This document shows, piece after piece, positions 5,448-6,973 of a stretch of 6,973 bases of DNA. The position numbers were made by a program, and so were the translations under genes. The stretch is taken from positions 1 through 6,973 of the forward strand of contig JAUIEH010000140.1 of assembly GCA_030428405.1 (NCBI GenBank), read 5' to 3'. How positions within the stretch are numbered: the stretch's first letter is position 1; each line of letters starts with the position of its first letter. The notes beneath the pieces were generated by a model. It was not told the origin of the DNA. It searched no databases and saw nothing but the letters and a program-made list of their open reading frames with translations. Origin of the DNA: Alphaproteobacteria bacterium. Its GTDB lineage: Bacteria > Pseudomonadota > Alphaproteobacteria > Caulobacterales > Maricaulaceae.

Positions 5448-6722
5448 ATGGCCAACACCCCCTCAAAGTCCGGCGGCGACGGCAAGAACACGCTGTACTG
5501 CTCGTTCTGTGGCAAAAGCCAGCACGAAGTCCGCAAATTGATCGCCGGCCCGACCGTCTTCATCTGCGATGAATGCGTCGAGCTCTGCACCGACATCATC
5601 CGCGAGGAAACCAAGTCCTCGCTGGTCAAATCGCGCGAAGGCGTGCCGACGCCGCGCGAGATTTGCGAAGTGCTCGACGATTACGTCATCGGGCAGGACC
5701 ACGCCAAGCGCGTGCTCTCGGTGGCCGTGCACAATCACTACAAGCGCCTCAACCACGCCGGCCAGACCGGCGATGTTGAGCTCGCCAAATCCAACATTTT
5801 GCTGATCGGACCGACGGGTTGCGGCAAGACGCTGCTCGCGCAGACGCTCGCCCGCATGCTCGACGTGCCGTTCACGATGGCGGACGCCACGACGCTGACC
5901 GAAGCCGGCTATGTCGGCGAGGACGTCGAAAACATCATTCTCAAGCTGCTGCAGTCGGCCGACTACAATGTCGAACGCGCTCAGCGCGGCATCGTCTATA
6001 TCGACGAAGTCGACAAGATTTCGCGCAAATCCGACAATCCCTCGATCACCCGCGACGTGTCGGGCGAGGGCGTGCAGCAGGCTTTGCTGAAGATCATGGA
6101 AGGCACCGTCGCCTCCGTGCCGCCGCAGGGCGGGCGCAAGCATCCCCAGCAGGAATTCCTCCAGGTCGACACGACGAATATCTTGTTCATCGTCGGCGGC
6201 GCCTTCGCCGGGCTCGAGAAAGTCATCTCGCAGCGCGGCCGCGGCACGCAGATTGGCTTCGGCGCGGATGTTCAGGACATCGAAGACCGTCGCACAGGCG
6301 ATGTTCTTCGCGGCGTGGAGCCGGAAGACCTTCTGAAATTTGGTCTCATCCCGGAATTTGTCGGTCGTCTGCCGGTCATCGCGACGCTGCAGGATCTCGA
6401 CGAGGACGCGCTGGTCACCATTCTGACTCAGCCGAAAAACGCGCTCGTGAAGCAGTATCAGCAGCTTTTCGAGATGGAGAATGTCCGCCTGACCTTCTCC
6501 GACGATGCGCTGCGCGCGGCCGCTCGCAAGGCGATCGCACGCAAGACCGGCGCGCGCGGCTTGCGCTCCATTCTGGAGTCGGTGCTGCTTGAAACCATGT
6601 TCGACCTGCCGGGTCTGGACGGCGTCGAAGAGGTCGTCGTCAATCCCGAAGTCGTCGAGGGACGCGCAAAGCCGCTCTATATTTACGCCGAGCGGCGCGG
6701 CGACGGCGCCACGGCGTCGTGA
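5448..6722 (+). CDS. clpX: ATP-dependent Clp protease ATP-binding subunit ClpX
   Basis: 424-residue AAA+ unfoldase, the same length as E. coli ClpX. It forms a hexamer that recognises tagged substrates, unfolds them and passes them to ClpP. Domains in order: a four-cysteine zinc-binding domain (Cys18, Cys21, Cys40, Cys43); Walker A GPTGCGKT at 121-128; pore loop GYVG at 154-157; Walker B IVYIDEVDK at 182-190; RKH loop at 230-232; IGF ClpP-docking loop at 269-271; arginine finger Arg307 in GLIPEFVGRLPV; and sensor II Arg370 in TGARGLRS. All key residues are present. The ATG at 5448 is preferred over the adjacent ATG at 5445 because GGGAG (5438-5442) is then 5 nt away; the TTG at 5412 would add an unsupported extension. 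In Caulobacter crescentus a cicA gene lies between clpP and clpX; here it is absent. Confidence 0.98.
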   Translation: MANTPSKSGGDGKNTLYCSFCGKSQHEVRKLIAGPTVFICDECVELCTDIIREETKSSLVKSREGVPTPREICEVLDDYVIGQDHAKRVLSVAVHNHYKRLNHAGQTGDVELAKSNILLIGPTGCGKTLLAQTLARMLDVPFTMADATTLTEAGYVGEDVENIILKLLQSADYNVERAQRGIVYIDEVDKISRKSDNPSITRDVSGEGVQQALLKIMEGTVASVPPQGGRKHPQQEFLQVDTTNILFIVGGAFAGLEKVISQRGRGTQIGFGADVQDIEDRRTGDVLRGVEPEDLLKFGLIPEFVGRLPVIATLQDLDEDALVTILTQPKNALVKQYQQLFEMENVRLTFSDDALRAAARKAIARKTGARGLRSILESVLLETMFDLPGLDGVEEVVVNPEVVEGRAKPLYIYAERRGDGATAS

Positions 6723-6739
6723 TATTCCCAGCGAAGTTG

Positions 6740-6770
6740 GCCCTTCAGGCGCCCTGAGCGCTTGAAGGGC
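6740..6770 (+). terminator. Strong hairpin after clpX, possible transcription terminator
   Basis: GCCCTTCAGGCGC (6740-6752) pairs with GCGCTTGAAGGGC (6758-6770), giving a 13-bp stem with one G-T pair and the 5-nt loop CCTGA, 17 nt after the clpX stop. No T-run follows, so it may stop transcription only in part, protect the mRNA 3' end, or act with Rho. The symmetry would also serve the opposite strand. Confidence 0.55.
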
Positions 6771-6842
6771 GACGCGCTCGTCTCCAAATTTCTCTCAACA
6801 CGCGGGCGTCTGTCTTGGCGCTCGTCCCACAACACGGTCGGC

Positions 6843-6861
6843 CCGTCGAATGTCTCGACGG
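6843..6861 (+). promoter_or_regulatory. Hairpin in the region upstream of lon
   Basis: CCGTCGA (6843-6849) pairs perfectly with TCGACGG (6855-6861) around the loop ATGTC. It lies about 70 nt before the lon ATG, within the 210-bp gap between clpX and lon. No clear promoter pair was found around it, so it may be a leader element, an operator or chance. Confidence 0.3.
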
Positions 6862-6918
6862 CTGCGGCGGGTGCTGGCGCTTTTGCGCGAGTCGGCGTCC
6901 GCTGAGCGCAGGCCGGTC

Positions 6919-6925
6919 GGAGGAG
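6919..6925 (+). promoter_or_regulatory. Ribosome binding site of lon
   Basis: GGAGGAG stands 7 nt before the ATG at 6933, a near-ideal Shine-Dalgarno that fixes the lon start. Confidence 0.85.
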
Positions 6926-6932
6926 ACCATTT

Positions 6933-6973
6933 ATGCCGGAAACGAAGACGCTCCCGGTTCTGCCTTTGCGGGA
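6933..6973 (+). CDS. lon: Lon protease, N-terminal end only (runs off the window)
   Basis: Only 13 full codons and two further bases are present. They read MPETKTLPVLPLR and would continue with Asp (GA-). The LPVLPLRD stretch is the conserved opening of the Lon N-terminal substrate-binding domain. Lon is a homo-oligomeric ATP-dependent serine protease that degrades misfolded and regulatory proteins in the cytoplasm. A strong GGAGGAG site precedes the ATG, and the position directly after clpP-clpX is the usual place of lon in many proteobacteria. The fragment is too short to check the ATPase or the Ser-Lys catalytic dyad. Confidence 0.88.
   Translation, partial: MPETKTLPVLPLR

Noticed and set aside
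5463..6143. 226-codon open frame on the minus strand opposite clpX
   Set aside because: A shadow of the clpX coding sequence with no recognisable domain.

Overview
The window looks like the chromosome of a GC-rich alphaproteobacterium. Reasons: the order trigger factor – clpP – clpX – lon, all on the + strand; a ClpX with the Walker A form GPTGCGKT; and a trigger factor N-terminus of alphaproteobacterial style. A Caulobacterales/Maricaulales-like host is possible, but this sequence alone does not prove it. I see no insertion sequence, CRISPR array or phage gene.

Left part (1-2814), accessory genes: the window opens inside a MATE-family multidrug/Na+ antiporter gene (+). Its stop overlaps the start of a GNAT acetyltransferase (ATGA), so the two are probably translated together. 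Converging on them from the other strand is an unusual gene (1618-2814). It encodes a TPMT/halide-thiol-methyltransferase-like SAM methyltransferase with about 180 extremely acidic residues at its N-terminus (about 110 Asp/Glu, three Arg, no Lys) and an Ala-rich linker. The acidic tract is written in GAC/GAT/GAG repeats, with a 12-bp tandem repeat and a perfect 20-bp in-frame direct repeat. This is the most unusual element in the window.

Middle (2934-3018): a complete tRNA-Leu(UAG) with encoded CCA, reading away from the methyltransferase gene.

Right part (3174-6973), protein quality control: trigger factor (tig), ClpP peptidase (clpP), ClpX unfoldase (clpX) and the first 13 codons of the Lon protease gene (lon). 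Trigger factor folds nascent chains at the ribosome exit. ClpX unfolds substrates and feeds them to ClpP. Lon degrades misfolded and regulatory proteins. The genes are separated by gaps of 150-210 bp containing hairpins and weak promoter-like motifs, so they are probably not one tightly packed transcript. This part is ordinary core genome and all visible catalytic residues are intact.

I found no clear new multi-gene system. The best candidate for something undescribed is the acidic-tail methyltransferase.
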